From Dorea phocaeensis (GTDB lineage Bacteria; Bacillota; Clostridia; Lachnospirales; Lachnospiraceae), in the NCBI RefSeq assembly GCF_900240315.1, contig NZ_OEPZ01000001.1:310001-374000 (forward strand): a stretch of 64,000 nucleotides of DNA. The letters run 5' to 3'. Each line of letters starts with the position of its first letter. The first letter of the stretch is position 1. The notes below the pieces were generated by a model. That model saw nothing but the letters and a program-made list of their open reading frames with translations, made no database searches and had not been told where the DNA came from. Of the stretch, positions 40,618 through 49,173 are shown piece by piece. The position numbers and the translations under genes were made by a program.

Positions 40618-41506
40618 TAGAGAAGGAGAACGGCTGGACCGTTTTCTTGCTGAGCAGATGGCAGAAAAATCCAGATCCTATCTGCAAAGGCTGATTAAAG
40701 AACAAGAAATAACCGTCAACGGAAAGCCTGTAAAAGCTGGTTACAGGCTTTTTTCTGATGACCGGATAACGGTAAATCTTCCAGATGCAAAAGAGCCTGA
40801 CATCGTACCGGAAGATATTCCGCTGGATATCCTGTATGAAGATGAGGATTTAATTATTATCAATAAGCCAAAGCAGATGGTTGTGCATCCTGCTCCTGGG
40901 CATTACAGTGGTACGCTTGTCAACGCATTAATGTATCACTGCGGTTCCGAATTGTCTGGCATCAATGGAACGATGCGGCCTGGAATCGTCCACCGGATTG
41001 ACATGGACACAACAGGATCGTTGGTAGTATGCAAAAATGACAAATCCCATCAGTTTCTGTCCGAACAATTAAAAGAGCATTCTATTCGGCGAATCTACGT
41101 GGCAATTGTACACGGCAATTTAAAAGAGGATACAGGATGTGTCCGAGCTCCAATCGGCAGACATCCAACAGATCGAAAAAGAATGAGTATTCATGCCAAA
41201 AACGGAAGGGATGCTGCTACTCATTACAAGGTTTTGGAGCGCTTTGGCGACTATACTTATATCCAATGTGAGTTGGAGACAGGAAGAACCCATCAAATCC
41301 GTGTTCACATGTCAAGTATTGGTCATCCGCTTCTTGGAGATGAAGTGTACGGTCCGAAAAAATGTCCGTTTTCCGGGCTTCAGGGACAGACACTTCATGC
41401 CATGACACTTGGAATTATTCATCCGTCAACCGGCAAATATTTGGAGGTCAGCGCACCGCTTCCAGAATATTTTTCAAAGCTATTAGACAGATTAAGAAAA
41501 AAATAG
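40592..41506 (+). CDS. rluD: RluA/RluD family 23S rRNA pseudouridine synthase
   Basis: A 304-residue pseudouridine synthase with an N-terminal S4 domain (DREGERLDRFLAEQMAEKSR, then SYLQRLIKEQEITVNGKPVK) and the RluA core. The catalytic Asp is in the motif HRIDMDTTG; most relatives read HRLDKDTSG. The later TGRTHQIRVHMSSIGHPLLG is standard. Start is TTG 40592 because TAAGGAGG lies 6 bases upstream. The lspA-rluD pair is the common order. The exact rRNA target is not provable, so the RluD label follows the common lspA partner. Confidence 0.9.
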   Translation: MNEYFIGPDREGERLDRFLAEQMAEKSRSYLQRLIKEQEITVNGKPVKAGYRLFSDDRITVNLPDAKEPDIVPEDIPLDILYEDEDLIIINKPKQMVVHPAPGHYSGTLVNALMYHCGSELSGINGTMRPGIVHRIDMDTTGSLVVCKNDKSHQFLSEQLKEHSIRRIYVAIVHGNLKEDTGCVRAPIGRHPTDRKRMSIHAKNGRDAATHYKVLERFGDYTYIQCELETGRTHQIRVHMSSIGHPLLGDEVYGPKKCPFSGLQGQTLHAMTLGIIHPSTGKYLEVSAPLPEYFSKLLDRLRKK

Positions 41507-41606
41507 AACAAAATTGCCTGTAAATTCTATACTTTTGTTTGTAGTTGTAATATAATACTTACTATAAATAAATCCACTACAAATTAGAATGAGGAGCGTG
41601 ATATGT

Positions 41607-42251
41607 ATGGCTAAAACAAATACTATCATTACGATTGGAAGGCAGTTCGGAAGCGCCGGCCGAGAAATCGGATATAAAGTTGCAAAGGATTTAGGAATTA
41701 AATTGTACGATAAGGAGATGCTGGACCGGGCAGCAAAGGAAAGCGGAATCTGCCAGGAACTGTTCGAGACGCATGACGAGAAACCAACCAACAGCTTCTT
41801 GTACTCTCTGGTAATGGATACCTATTCTCTGGGATATTCCTCTGGAAGCTATGCGGATATGCCGATCAACCATAAGGTATTTTTGGCACAGTTTGACGCT
41901 ATCAAGAAAATCGCCGATGAAGGTCCTTGTATTTTGGTAGGACGCTGCGCTGATTATGCACTGGAAGAATACGACAATGTACTAAGCGTATTTATTCACG
42001 CAGATCTGGATGCCAGAATCCGCAGAATCGCTAGAATCTACGATTTGACGGATGCTAAGGCAAAAGAAATGATTATTAAGACCGACAAAAAACGTGCAAG
42101 TTACTATAATTACTATAGCAACAAAAAATGGAGTTCTGCTGAGAGCTATGATATCTGTCTGGACAGTTCCATTCTTGGTATTGAAGGAACTGCAGAAGCC
42201 ATTGAAAAACTGGTAGAAATCAAAGAACGAGACGATAATAAAAAATTGTAG
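41607..42251 (+). CDS. Cytidylate-kinase-like family protein
   Basis: A 214-residue nucleotide kinase-like protein (PF13189). The P-loop is ITIGRQFGSAGREIGYKVAK, followed by a long middle region and the lid (RIRRIARIYDLTDAKAKEMI, KTDKKRASYYNYYSNKKW). The CLDSSILGIEGTAEAIEKLV tail is typical. The family is common and uncharacterised in gut Firmicutes; it is distinct from canonical Cmk, which has a different order of motifs. The frame is open from ATG 41589, but GAGGAG overlaps that codon region, so ATG 41607 is used. An AT-rich stretch with TATAAT at 41551-41556 is the probable promoter. Confidence 0.85.
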   Translation: MAKTNTIITIGRQFGSAGREIGYKVAKDLGIKLYDKEMLDRAAKESGICQELFETHDEKPTNSFLYSLVMDTYSLGYSSGSYADMPINHKVFLAQFDAIKKIADEGPCILVGRCADYALEEYDNVLSVFIHADLDARIRRIARIYDLTDAKAKEMIIKTDKKRASYYNYYSNKKWSSAESYDICLDSSILGIEGTAEAIEKLVEIKERDDNKKL

Positions 42252-42293
42252 ATTGTAAAAATATTTATGATGGAAGTATTATTGAATGTATAA

Positions 42294-42354
42294 AACCGTC
42301 GGCCTTCAAATGCTTTGAAGCAGTTGCTTATCACTCATTTGAGGGCTGACGGTT
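42294..42354. terminator. Long bidirectional terminator hairpin
   Basis: A 19-base arm (42294-42312) pairs along its full length with 42336-42354, with two G-U wobbles, around a 23-base loop. The stem starts AACCGTC and ends GACGGTT, flanked by A-rich and T-rich ends. It sits between convergent genes and could stop transcription from both sides. The stem is about twice the length of a normal terminator. Confidence 0.85.
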
Positions 42355-42397
42355 TTTTATATTATTTTATTCATCTTATTGATCGAAATAAATCTGT

Positions 42398-43132
42398 CTA
42401 GCGCACGTGTGGAACTCTTTCAGGCCAGCCTTTGATATTTCCGTTTAGAATAGCGGTAAACATCCGTTGCTTTGCTCCCGGATGCTCATAGTTCAACTTT
42501 TTAACAAGCTCTTTGGCATATTGACGCTTGGTATAACCGTCGATTGGACAGCGGCTGGTTACAACTGGAAGCTGATACTTATTCTTAAACCCAATCACGT
42601 CTGCCTCTTCTACAAACATCATAGGACGAATAACCGTCAGATCCATACGATCTAGATAAGTCTTTGGTGAAAAAGAGTAAAAACGCCCCTCAAACAAAAG
42701 AGAGAGAAGCATGGTTTCAATAATATCATCCTTGTGATGTGCATAGGCTACCTTATTGCATCCCATTTCCTTTACCGCCTGATTGAGGGATCCCTTCCTC
42801 ATTTTGGCACAGAGAGAACAAGGATTTGATTCTTTTCGTTCTTCAAAAAGGATATATGCAATATCCGTCGGTACGATCCGATACGGGACTTCTAATTCTT
42901 CACACAATTTTATCACCGGTGTAAAATCACATTCACTGTATCCCAGATCTACGGTAATGGCGCTTAATTCAAATTTCTTCGGATAGAAGCGTTTTAATCC
43001 ATGCAGTGCATAGAGAAGCGTCAGGCTGTCTTTTCCCCCAGATATACCCACTGCAATGTGATCCCCTTCTTCGATCATCTGATATTCATCAACGGCTTTC
43101 CTTGTTTGGCTTAATAATTGTTGTAATTTCAT
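42398..43132 (-). CDS. TtcA-like tRNA 2-thiolation PP-loop ATPase
   Basis: A 244-residue PP-loop enzyme. The ATP motif is GISGGKDSLTLLYAL and the cysteine pair CSLCAKMRKGSLNQ sits in mid-protein, with a CP motif (SRCPIDGYTK) later, as in TtcA, which puts a thiol on C32 of tRNA using an iron-sulfur cluster. The YAHHKDDIIETMLLSLLFEG stretch is characteristic. It is somewhat shorter than E. coli TtcA (about 310 residues). The target tRNA position is therefore only inferred. Monocistronic, ended by the long hairpin. Confidence 0.9.
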   Translation of the reverse strand: MKLQQLLSQTRKAVDEYQMIEEGDHIAVGISGGKDSLTLLYALHGLKRFYPKKFELSAITVDLGYSECDFTPVIKLCEELEVPYRIVPTDIAYILFEERKESNPCSLCAKMRKGSLNQAVKEMGCNKVAYAHHKDDIIETMLLSLLFEGRFYSFSPKTYLDRMDLTVIRPMMFVEEADVIGFKNKYQLPVVTSRCPIDGYTKRQYAKELVKKLNYEHPGAKQRMFTAILNGNIKGWPERVPHVR

Positions 43133-43280
43133 ACTTTAATCCTATCTTTCTTAAACTTTAGGAATACCTTAACATAGAACCCATGTAATGTAAATAAAAA
43201 ATCACCGTGAATATGACTAACACATTCTTTACAATAATTAACACAATCAAGATAGTTTTCGTTTTTATATCTGTACTGTA

Positions 43281-43388
43281 ATGGATTACTTTGAGATATT
43301 TTTAGACAGAATGATCATGTGCAAAAGAGCAGCCGAGATCCTTGGTTGCAAATTCAAGCTAGTTGCTAATGGAAGTAAACTTTGTTAA
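43281..43388 (+). other. Possible small ORF or remnant, 35 codons
   Basis: An open frame starting ATG 43281 encodes MDYFEIFLDRMIMCKRAAEI followed by LGCKFKLVANGSKLC. There is no good ribosome-binding site, and it lies in a 258-bp gap between the TtcA-like gene and the recombinase. Composition looks protein-like, so it may be the tail of a lost gene. The rest of the gap (43133-43280) is AT-rich with nothing recognisable. Confidence 0.25.
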
Positions 43389-43390
43389 TG

Positions 43391-44449
43391 TTAACTTTCT
43401 CTTAACTTTACCGCGGACGCCGCTTTCCGGCGTCTGTTCTCATCTATCGCAGCATAATGTTTCTTAGTGGTATTAACATCCTTATGCCCAAGGACATCCG
43501 CAACAAGATAGATGTCTCCCGTTTCCTTATAAAGAGATGTACCATAGGTACTGCGAAGCTTATGAGGCGTAATTTTCTTATTAGGCGTTACCTGACGGGC
43601 ATATTTCTTCACCATATTTTCTACCGCCTGAATCCCCATTCGTTTTCTCTGAGTAGAGAGAAATAATGCATTTTCATGGCCGGAGAGGGGAGTAACAACT
43701 TTTCTGTCACCATCCATATAATTGTGTAAGGCATCTGCCACTTCCGAGCCAAAGTATACAACCATCTGGTTTCCGCCTTTTCTTGTAACAGTAATTCCAT
43801 TATTCTTGAAATCCACATCATTGATATCCAGACCAACACATTCTGACACACGGATTCCGGTACCTAAAAGCAGTGTTAAAATTGCCAGATCTCGATCCTT
43901 CGTTTTTAAGTAATAATTCAGCGCCTGTCCTGTTAATTGGCTCCCTGCAGACTCTACAAAATCCAACAGCAGAGCAACTTCATCCGCATCTAATCTAATG
44001 ATTGCTTTTTCATGGAGTTTTGGCATATCCACAAGTAGTGTTGGATTTTGGGTAATAATTTGATGCTTGAAATAATAATTATAAAAACTTCGAAGCGCCG
44101 ACATTTTCCTTGACAATCCCTTTTCGCCGTTCGTAATTAATTCTTCGTCACGCTTATATACCTTCAGATATTCCATATATTCTTCAATATCTACAGGCTC
44201 TAGGCGTTCTAAATCCGCTGGAGTAAATTGTTCTATTGTATAGTTTTTATAGATTGGATTATTTTCCATTAAAAAATGAAAAAACACTCGGATATCGTAG
44301 GCATAATTAATTCTGGTACGTGCAGATGAGCGTGGTTCAATTGCTCTGAAATAATCTTTTGCAAATGGCGGCAATGTTTTTAATACCTCACGTAAACGCA
44401 AAGTATTGTCAATCTGTGTTTGTTCGTGATAAGTTTTAGTATCAGACAT
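43391..44449 (-). CDS. Tyrosine recombinase (XerC/XerD-like integrase)
   Basis: A 352-residue phage-integrase-family recombinase. The N-terminal SAM-like core-binding domain (RTRINYAYDIRVFFHFLMEN) is followed by the catalytic domain with Arg in GTGIRVSECV, Lys in TRKGGNQ, the HKLR pair (His, Arg), LGHKD (His) and the tyrosine in KHYAAID. All catalytic residues are present, so it should be active. Start taken as the ATG of MSDTKTYHEQ with GGGG upstream; the frame is open to 44485. No phage or transposon genes, and no att-like direct repeats that I could find, lie alongside. It may be a chromosomal Xer-like protein rather than part of an element. Confidence 0.88.
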   Translation of the reverse strand: MSDTKTYHEQTQIDNTLRLREVLKTLPPFAKDYFRAIEPRSSARTRINYAYDIRVFFHFLMENNPIYKNYTIEQFTPADLERLEPVDIEEYMEYLKVYKRDEELITNGEKGLSRKMSALRSFYNYYFKHQIITQNPTLLVDMPKLHEKAIIRLDADEVALLLDFVESAGSQLTGQALNYYLKTKDRDLAILTLLLGTGIRVSECVGLDINDVDFKNNGITVTRKGGNQMVVYFGSEVADALHNYMDGDRKVVTPLSGHENALFLSTQRKRMGIQAVENMVKKYARQVTPNKKITPHKLRSTYGTSLYKETGDIYLVADVLGHKDVNTTKKHYAAIDENRRRKAASAVKLRES

Positions 44450-44486
44450 TGTTATAAAATCCCCTTTAACCCCTGTAATTACCAAT

Positions 44487-44492
44487 ATTATA
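44487..44492 (-). promoter_or_regulatory. Possible -10 box of the tyrosine recombinase gene
   Basis: TATAAT on the minus strand lies about 38 bp upstream of the recombinase start. I cannot find a convincing -35 at the right distance, so the assignment is weak. Confidence 0.35.
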
Positions 44493-44631
44493 TCATCTTC
44501 TCTGTTTTACGTCTATATCTTTTGGAAAAATCAGTATTTGTCGTATAGATCTAATTCTCCAACATACAGTTTGGTTTTCTCTCTTTTGTACACAAAGGCC
44601 AATAGCTGCATTATCTGCATATATAAGAAAA

Positions 44632-44651
44632 GAGACGGTCAACACCGTCTC
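44632..44651 (-). terminator. Terminator of the fatty acid synthesis operon / fabT-like gene
   Basis: GAGACGGT (44632-44639) pairs perfectly with ACCGTCTC (44644-44651) around CAAC, 15 bp beyond the MarR-type gene. On the minus strand it is followed by a TTTTCTTA stretch. The plus-strand side is followed by six A residues, so the opposite direction is less likely. Confidence 0.8.
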
Positions 44652-44666
44652 AAAAAATCTATATTT

Positions 44667-45122
44667 CTAATCATTATAATTTCGGAAAAACTTAGCTAAT
44701 CCATTTAATGTTTTCAAAAGCACAGGGAGCTCTTCTGACTCTAGACTTTGGATCACTGCATCTGTCATCTGCTCATGGAATTTAGCATGATGTCTATATG
44801 CACGTTCTCCCTTTTCTGTAAGGGTAATCATTACAACTCGCCGATCTTCAGTACTTCTTTGGCGAATGGCATAATTCTGACGAACAAGTCGATTCATAGA
44901 AGTCGTTAATGTTCCTGCAGTAACATTTAATTTTTTAGCAATTGATGACATTGTATCTCCAGCTCCTAAACCAATAGCTTCTATGATATGCATATCGTTA
45001 TTGGTAATATCCTTAAATTCCTCCGAGATAATTGCTTTTTCTTCCAATTCCCATATTTCATTAAATAAATGAACCAATATATCGTTAATCGTTTCGTACG
45101 TATTCACTGTTCTCTCCTTCAT
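44667..45122 (-). CDS. MarR family regulator, FabT-like
   Basis: A 151-residue winged-helix regulator. The DNA-reading region is MSSIAKKLNVTAGTLTTSMN and the wing is STEDRRVVMITLTEKGERAY. It lies directly downstream of the fatty acid operon on the same strand. In streptococci and lactococci, FabT, a MarR protein that responds to acyl-ACP, is encoded at the start of the same operon; here it is at the 3' end. The promoter of fabH contains a palindrome of FabT type, which supports the call. Its own extended -10 (TGGTATAAT) suggests separate expression as well. Confidence 0.8.
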   Translation of the reverse strand: MKERTVNTYETINDILVHLFNEIWELEEKAIISEEFKDITNNDMHIIEAIGLGAGDTMSSIAKKLNVTAGTLTTSMNRLVRQNYAIRQRSTEDRRVVMITLTEKGERAYRHHAKFHEQMTDAVIQSLESEELPVLLKTLNGLAKFFRNYND

Positions 45123-45144
45123 TTACCTTCAAAACTCTTACAAT

Positions 45145-45150
45145 ATTATA
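45145..45150 (-). promoter_or_regulatory. Extended -10 upstream of the fabT-like gene
   Basis: TATAAT preceded by TGG on the minus strand, 23 to 28 bp upstream of the MarR-type start, in the 58-bp gap after accDA. No clear -35. It would allow the regulator to be made independently of the operon. Confidence 0.45.
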
Positions 45151-45180
45151 CCATTGATTCTGGAAAAAGAAAGATAGATC

Positions 45181-46926
45181 TTACATTACTCGGAATCTTT
45201 GATAACGTTTCTCTACCAATTCTTTTATGGTCAATTTAGATTTCTCCTCTAAAAATTGACAAAGTGCATAGTCAATCTGTTTGCAAACATTTGCCATAGT
45301 GTCTGGAGTATAATTTTCTGGCTCCTTAAATACTCGTTCTACGATATTGGATTCTTTTAGATCTATCGATGTTAACTTCATTACTTTCGCAGCTTCCTCA
45401 GCCCGTTTGCTGTCCTTCCACAAAATGGAAGCAAAACCCTCCGGAGATAAAATGGAATAGATCGAGTTTTCTAACATCCACACCTCGTCTGACGTAGCAA
45501 GAGCCAACGCTCCACCACTCCCTCCTTCTCCTATAATCAAAGAAACAATCGGGGTTTTCAATCCAGACATTTCATAAAGATTCCTAGCAATTGCTTCCCC
45601 CTGTCCGCGTTCTTCTGCCTCAATACCACAAAAAGCTCCTGGCGTATCGATAAGACAAACAATAGGCCGGTGGAATTTCTCAGCCTGTTTCATCACACGA
45701 AGCGCCTTACGATATCCATCCGGAGAAGTCATTCCAAAATTGCATGCTACGTTTTCCTTTGTCGTCGTCCCTTTTTCCTGTGAAATCACAGTGACTGGAT
45801 TTCCATGAAAAAATGCCAGACCACACATTATTGCCGGATCATCTTTATAACAACGATCGCCGTGTATTTCATAAAATTCTGTAAACAAATTTTTAATATA
45901 ATTTGAACTAACCGGGCGACCTTTTTTACGTGATTTCTGTACACGATCCCAGGCTGAAATAGATTTCTGATCTTCTATTTCATTCAAATTACTCTGATAT
46001 TCCTCATCTTCTTTCTGTCTCAAAGAAAGATCAAATTTTACTCTGTCTCTATCAATATTATGAAGCTTTAGTAAGCGAATGAGCGTTTCTTTCATCTCGG
46101 GTCGCTCAACGATTGCATCAATAAATCCATGTTCCAGCAAAAATTCAGCAGTTTGAAATCCTTGAGGTAATTTTTGCCCAATCGTTTGCTCAATTACCCG
46201 TGGTCCAGCAAATCCAATCAACGCTCCCGGTTCTGCCAAAATAATATCACCTAACATTGCAAAACTTGCCGTCACACCCCCGGTGGTTGGATTGGTTAAA
46301 ATTGGAATATAAAGAAGACCTGCATCGCTATGGCGTTTCAATGCAGCAGATGTTTTTGCCATTTGCATCAGAGATGTAATTCCCTCCTGCATACGTGCTC
46401 CACCAGAACAAACAAATATAATTACAGGTAAGCGTTCTGAGGTTGCGCGTTCTACCATCCTAGTAATTTTCTCACCAACAACTTCTCCCATGCTCGCCAT
46501 AATGAATCGACTATCACAAACTCCTATTGCAACTGGATATCTGCCTATCAATGCTTTTCCTGTTATAACAGCCTCATCTAAATTGGTCTTTTCTTTCACA
46601 ACAGCCAATTTTTCTTCATATCCTTTATAATCCAATGGATTCGGACTTTGAAGTCCGGTATCCCATTGTTCAAATGTCCCTTCATCCACAACCATCTCCA
46701 GCCGTCGAAATGCATGCATTCGAAAATAGTAGTTGCATTTAGGACAAATATAATAATTATCTTTTACTTCTTCCGTAATCACTGCGGATTTACAGGAATT
46801 ACACTTCTTTAAAAGTCCTTTGGGTACTTCCGGCTCTTTCCCAAACATCCTAATTTCTTTTTTCATAGAATCTGTTCTTGCCCGAGAGATAGAACCCGCT
46901 TTTTTAAATGTATTTTTTAAATTCAT
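45181..46926 (-). CDS. Fused acetyl-CoA carboxylase carboxyltransferase, beta (AccD) and alpha (AccA) subunits
   Basis: A single 581-residue frame contains both carboxyltransferase subunits. Residues about 1-290 are AccD: zinc ribbon cysteines in KKCNSCKS and ICPKCNYYF, then [20 protein letters not shown] and [18 protein letters not shown]. Residues about 310-581 are Acc[38 protein letters not shown] and [21 protein letters not shown] linker of charged residues joins them. In most bacteria accD and accA are separate genes, often adjacent, as in FabT-type operons. Fusion fixes the 1:1 ratio. The start overlaps the accC stop by four bases. Confidence 0.93.
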   Translation of the reverse strand: MNLKNTFKKAGSISRARTDSMKKEIRMFGKEPEVPKGLLKKCNSCKSAVITEEVKDNYYICPKCNYYFRMHAFRRLEMVVDEGTFEQWDTGLQSPNPLDYKGYEEKLAVVKEKTNLDEAVITGKALIGRYPVAIGVCDSRFIMASMGEVVGEKITRMVERATSERLPVIIFVCSGGARMQEGITSLMQMAKTSAALKRHSDAGLLYIPILTNPTTGGVTASFAMLGDIILAEPGALIGFAGPRVIEQTIGQKLPQGFQTAEFLLEHGFIDAIVERPEMKETLIRLLKLHNIDRDRVKFDLSLRQKEDEEYQSNLNEIEDQKSISAWDRVQKSRKKGRPVSSNYIKNLFTEFYEIHGDRCYKDDPAIMCGLAFFHGNPVTVISQEKGTTTKENVACNFGMTSPDGYRKALRVMKQAEKFHRPIVCLIDTPGAFCGIEAEERGQGEAIARNLYEMSGLKTPIVSLIIGEGGSGGALALATSDEVWMLENSIYSILSPEGFASILWKDSKRAEEAAKVMKLTSIDLKESNIVERVFKEPENYTPDTMANVCKQIDYALCQFLEEKSKLTIKELVEKRYQRFRVM

Positions 46927-48266
46927 TTTTCACTCATCTTTTCTATAAATTCAATATCCACATTTCCAGTACAATAATCAGGATGCTCTAGAATCTGATA
47001 TAGATAATCTACATTTGTATCAATGCCATCAATGACCACTTCACCTAAAACACTTCGCATTTTTACAATCGCTTCTTCTCTTGTATCAGCGTATACAATA
47101 ATTTTTGCCAACATGGAATCATAGTAGGCCGGAACGGTGTATCCTTCGTAAATTGCAGAATCTATACGCACCCCTTTTCCTCCGGGAAGAAACATTCCTG
47201 TGATTGTTCCGGGTGAGGGTAAAAAATTCTTCTCTGGATTCTCGGCATTGACACGACATTCAATGGCGTAACCCTGGATTTTTATATCCTTTTGTTTATA
47301 GGAAAGTGGTAACCCTGATGCTATCTTAATCTGCTCTTTGATTAAATCAACTCCTGTAACCCATTCTGTCACGGGATGTTCTACCTGTATACGAGTATTC
47401 ATTTCCATGAAATAAAAACGCTCATCGTTTTCCAAAAGAAATTCAACTGTACCAGCATTGGTATACCCGCATGCTTTTGCGGCTCTTACTGCTGTTTCAC
47501 CCATTACTTTGCGCAACTTAGGTGTGATAGCTGAACTAGGCGCTTCTTCTAGCATTTTCTGGTGATTTCTTTGAATAGAACAATCGCGTTCTCCAAAATG
47601 GATTATATTTCCCTTGGAATCTGCCAATATCTGAAATTCAATATGTCTGGGATGTCTTATAAAATGCTCGATATACATAGTATCATCACCAAATGCATTT
47701 TTTGCTTCTTTTTGAGCGGTCAAAAAACTGGATTCAAACTCTTCCGGAGTATTTGCAACACGCATTCCTTTTCCCCCACCGCCAAGGGCTGCTTTTATAA
47801 TAACTGGATACCCTACTTCTCTTGCCGCTACAGCTGCACTTCGTACATCATAAATTGGATCTTTACTGCCTGGAATAACAGGTACCCCAGCTTCAATCAT
47901 TGTATTTCTAGCCTGTGATTTATTTCCCATTTTCCGAATCACTTCAGCACTGGGTCCGATAAATGTGATATGACATTGTTCACAAAGGAAAGCAAATTTA
48001 CTATTTTCTGATAAGAATCCAAATCCCGGATGAATCGCATCTGCACCTGATGTAATCGTAGCGCTAATAATTCGTTCCATACTTAAATAGCTTTCTGCAG
48101 AAGGTGCCGGTCCAATACAGATCGCCTCATCAGCTAATTGTGTATGAACCGCTTCTTTATCTGCCTCAGAATAAACTGCAACAGTCTGAATTCCCATTTC
48201 CCTGCATGCGCGAATAATACGAACTGCAATTTCACCTCTATTTGCAATCAAAACCTTTTTAATCAT
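46923..48266 (-). CDS. accC: Acetyl-CoA carboxylase, biotin carboxylase subunit
   Basis: AccC carboxylates the biotin on AccB using ATP and bicarbonate. The 447-residue protein has the N-terminal Rossmann-like [20 protein letters not shown], the ATP-grasp glycine loop [26 protein letters not shown] and [18 protein letters not shown]. The frame is open from 48284, but ATG 48266 matches the family N-terminus and has GGGA upstream. It lies between fabZ and accDA. Confidence 0.97.
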   Translation of the reverse strand: MIKKVLIANRGEIAVRIIRACREMGIQTVAVYSEADKEAVHTQLADEAICIGPAPSAESYLSMERIISATITSGADAIHPGFGFLSENSKFAFLCEQCHITFIGPSAEVIRKMGNKSQARNTMIEAGVPVIPGSKDPIYDVRSAAVAAREVGYPVIIKAALGGGGKGMRVANTPEEFESSFLTAQKEAKNAFGDDTMYIEHFIRHPRHIEFQILADSKGNIIHFGERDCSIQRNHQKMLEEAPSSAITPKLRKVMGETAVRAAKACGYTNAGTVEFLLENDERFYFMEMNTRIQVEHPVTEWVTGVDLIKEQIKIASGLPLSYKQKDIKIQGYAIECRVNAENPEKNFLPSPGTITGMFLPGGKGVRIDSAIYEGYTVPAYYDSMLAKIIVYADTREEAIVKMRSVLGEVVIDGIDTNVDYLYQILEHPDYCTGNVDIEFIEKMSEK

Positions 48267-48276
48267 AATCAAATCC

Positions 48277-48705
48277 CTATCCAATCATAAATGTCAATTC
48301 AGCGCGAACAACAACTTTCCCCTCAACAGAAGCTGTAGCCTCTCCGATCCCAAATGGACCTTTCTGTTTGATCATCTTCGTCTCCAAACGTATTTTATCT
48401 CCTGGAACTACCTTACCTTTAAACTTACAATTTTGTATTCCAGCAAAATACGCCGTCTTTCCGCGATTCTCCTCCTTGGAAAGAATCGCAATCGCACCAG
48501 TTTGTGCCAATGCTTCGATTGTCAATACCCCCGGCATTACTGGCTCTTTCGGGAAATGTCCTTTAAAGAACTCTTCTCTGTACGTCACGCATTTATAAGC
48601 CACAGCATACTGTCCGGCTTCATAATCTTCCACATAATCAATCAACAAAAACGGATGGCGATGCGGTAAGATTTCTTTGATCTGATTTATATCTAAATGA
48701 TTCAT
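48277..48705 (-). CDS. fabZ: 3-hydroxyacyl-ACP dehydratase
   Basis: A 142-residue hot-dog-fold dehydratase of type II fatty acid synthesis. The catalytic His is in ILPHRHPFLLID and the Glu in PGVLTIEALAQTGAIAI. In operons of this type a FabM or FabN isomerase may also exist, but none is in the window, so unsaturated fatty acids must be made by another route or by a bifunctional FabZ. It ends inside the accC leader. Confidence 0.96.
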   Translation of the reverse strand: MNHLDINQIKEILPHRHPFLLIDYVEDYEAGQYAVAYKCVTYREEFFKGHFPKEPVMPGVLTIEALAQTGAIAILSKEENRGKTAYFAGIQNCKFKGKVVPGDKIRLETKMIKQKGPFGIGEATASVEGKVVVRAELTFMIG

Positions 48706-48720
48706 TTGTCTATTTCTCCT

Positions 48721-49161
48721 TTATCCAATCAAAAACAACGGCTGCCCGTATTCTACAGTCTGTCCATTTTTTACAAAGATTTCTTTTACAGTTCCGTCAA
48801 ATTCACATTCGATATCATTCATCAGCTTCATAGCTTCAACAATTGCGATTGTCTGACCTTTTCTTACAACTTCTCCCACCTGTACAAATGGCATTGCGTC
48901 TTCAGCTGGTGCAGAATAGAAAGTTCCTACAAGCGGAGATACCACAACATTTCCTTCTAAATTATCCTCTCCAACATCCGCAGGTACATCTGATCTGTCT
49001 TCCTTTTTAGGACCACCCTTATTTTCTAAAATAGGTTCTGCTATCTGAGTTGTGCCTTCTTTTTTTATGATAAGTTTCATATTCTCTTCTTCATACTGAA
49101 ACTCTGTAAGATTCGATGCAGATATAATTTTAATTAACTGCGTTAACTGTTCTGCTTCCAT
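48721..49161 (-). CDS. accB: Acetyl-CoA carboxylase biotin carboxyl carrier protein
   Basis: A 146-residue BCCP with an N-terminal helical region, an acidic Pro/Gly linker (about residues 40-70) and the C-terminal biotinyl domain. The biotinylated lysine is K112 in VEAMKLMNDI. SPLVGTFYSAPAEDAMPFV is the typical thumb region. It is located between fabF and fabZ, the common order of this operon. Confidence 0.97.
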   Translation of the reverse strand: MEAEQLTQLIKIISASNLTEFQYEEENMKLIIKKEGTTQIAEPILENKGGPKKEDRSDVPADVGEDNLEGNVVVSPLVGTFYSAPAEDAMPFVQVGEVVRKGQTIAIVEAMKLMNDIECEFDGTVKEIFVKNGQTVEYGQPLFLIG

Positions 49162-49173
49162 AATGTTTATCTC

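Noticed and set aside
43391-44449. Boundary of an integrated element at the tyrosine recombinase
   Set aside because: No direct repeats, tRNA gene, phage or conjugation genes on either side; the flanks are core genes.
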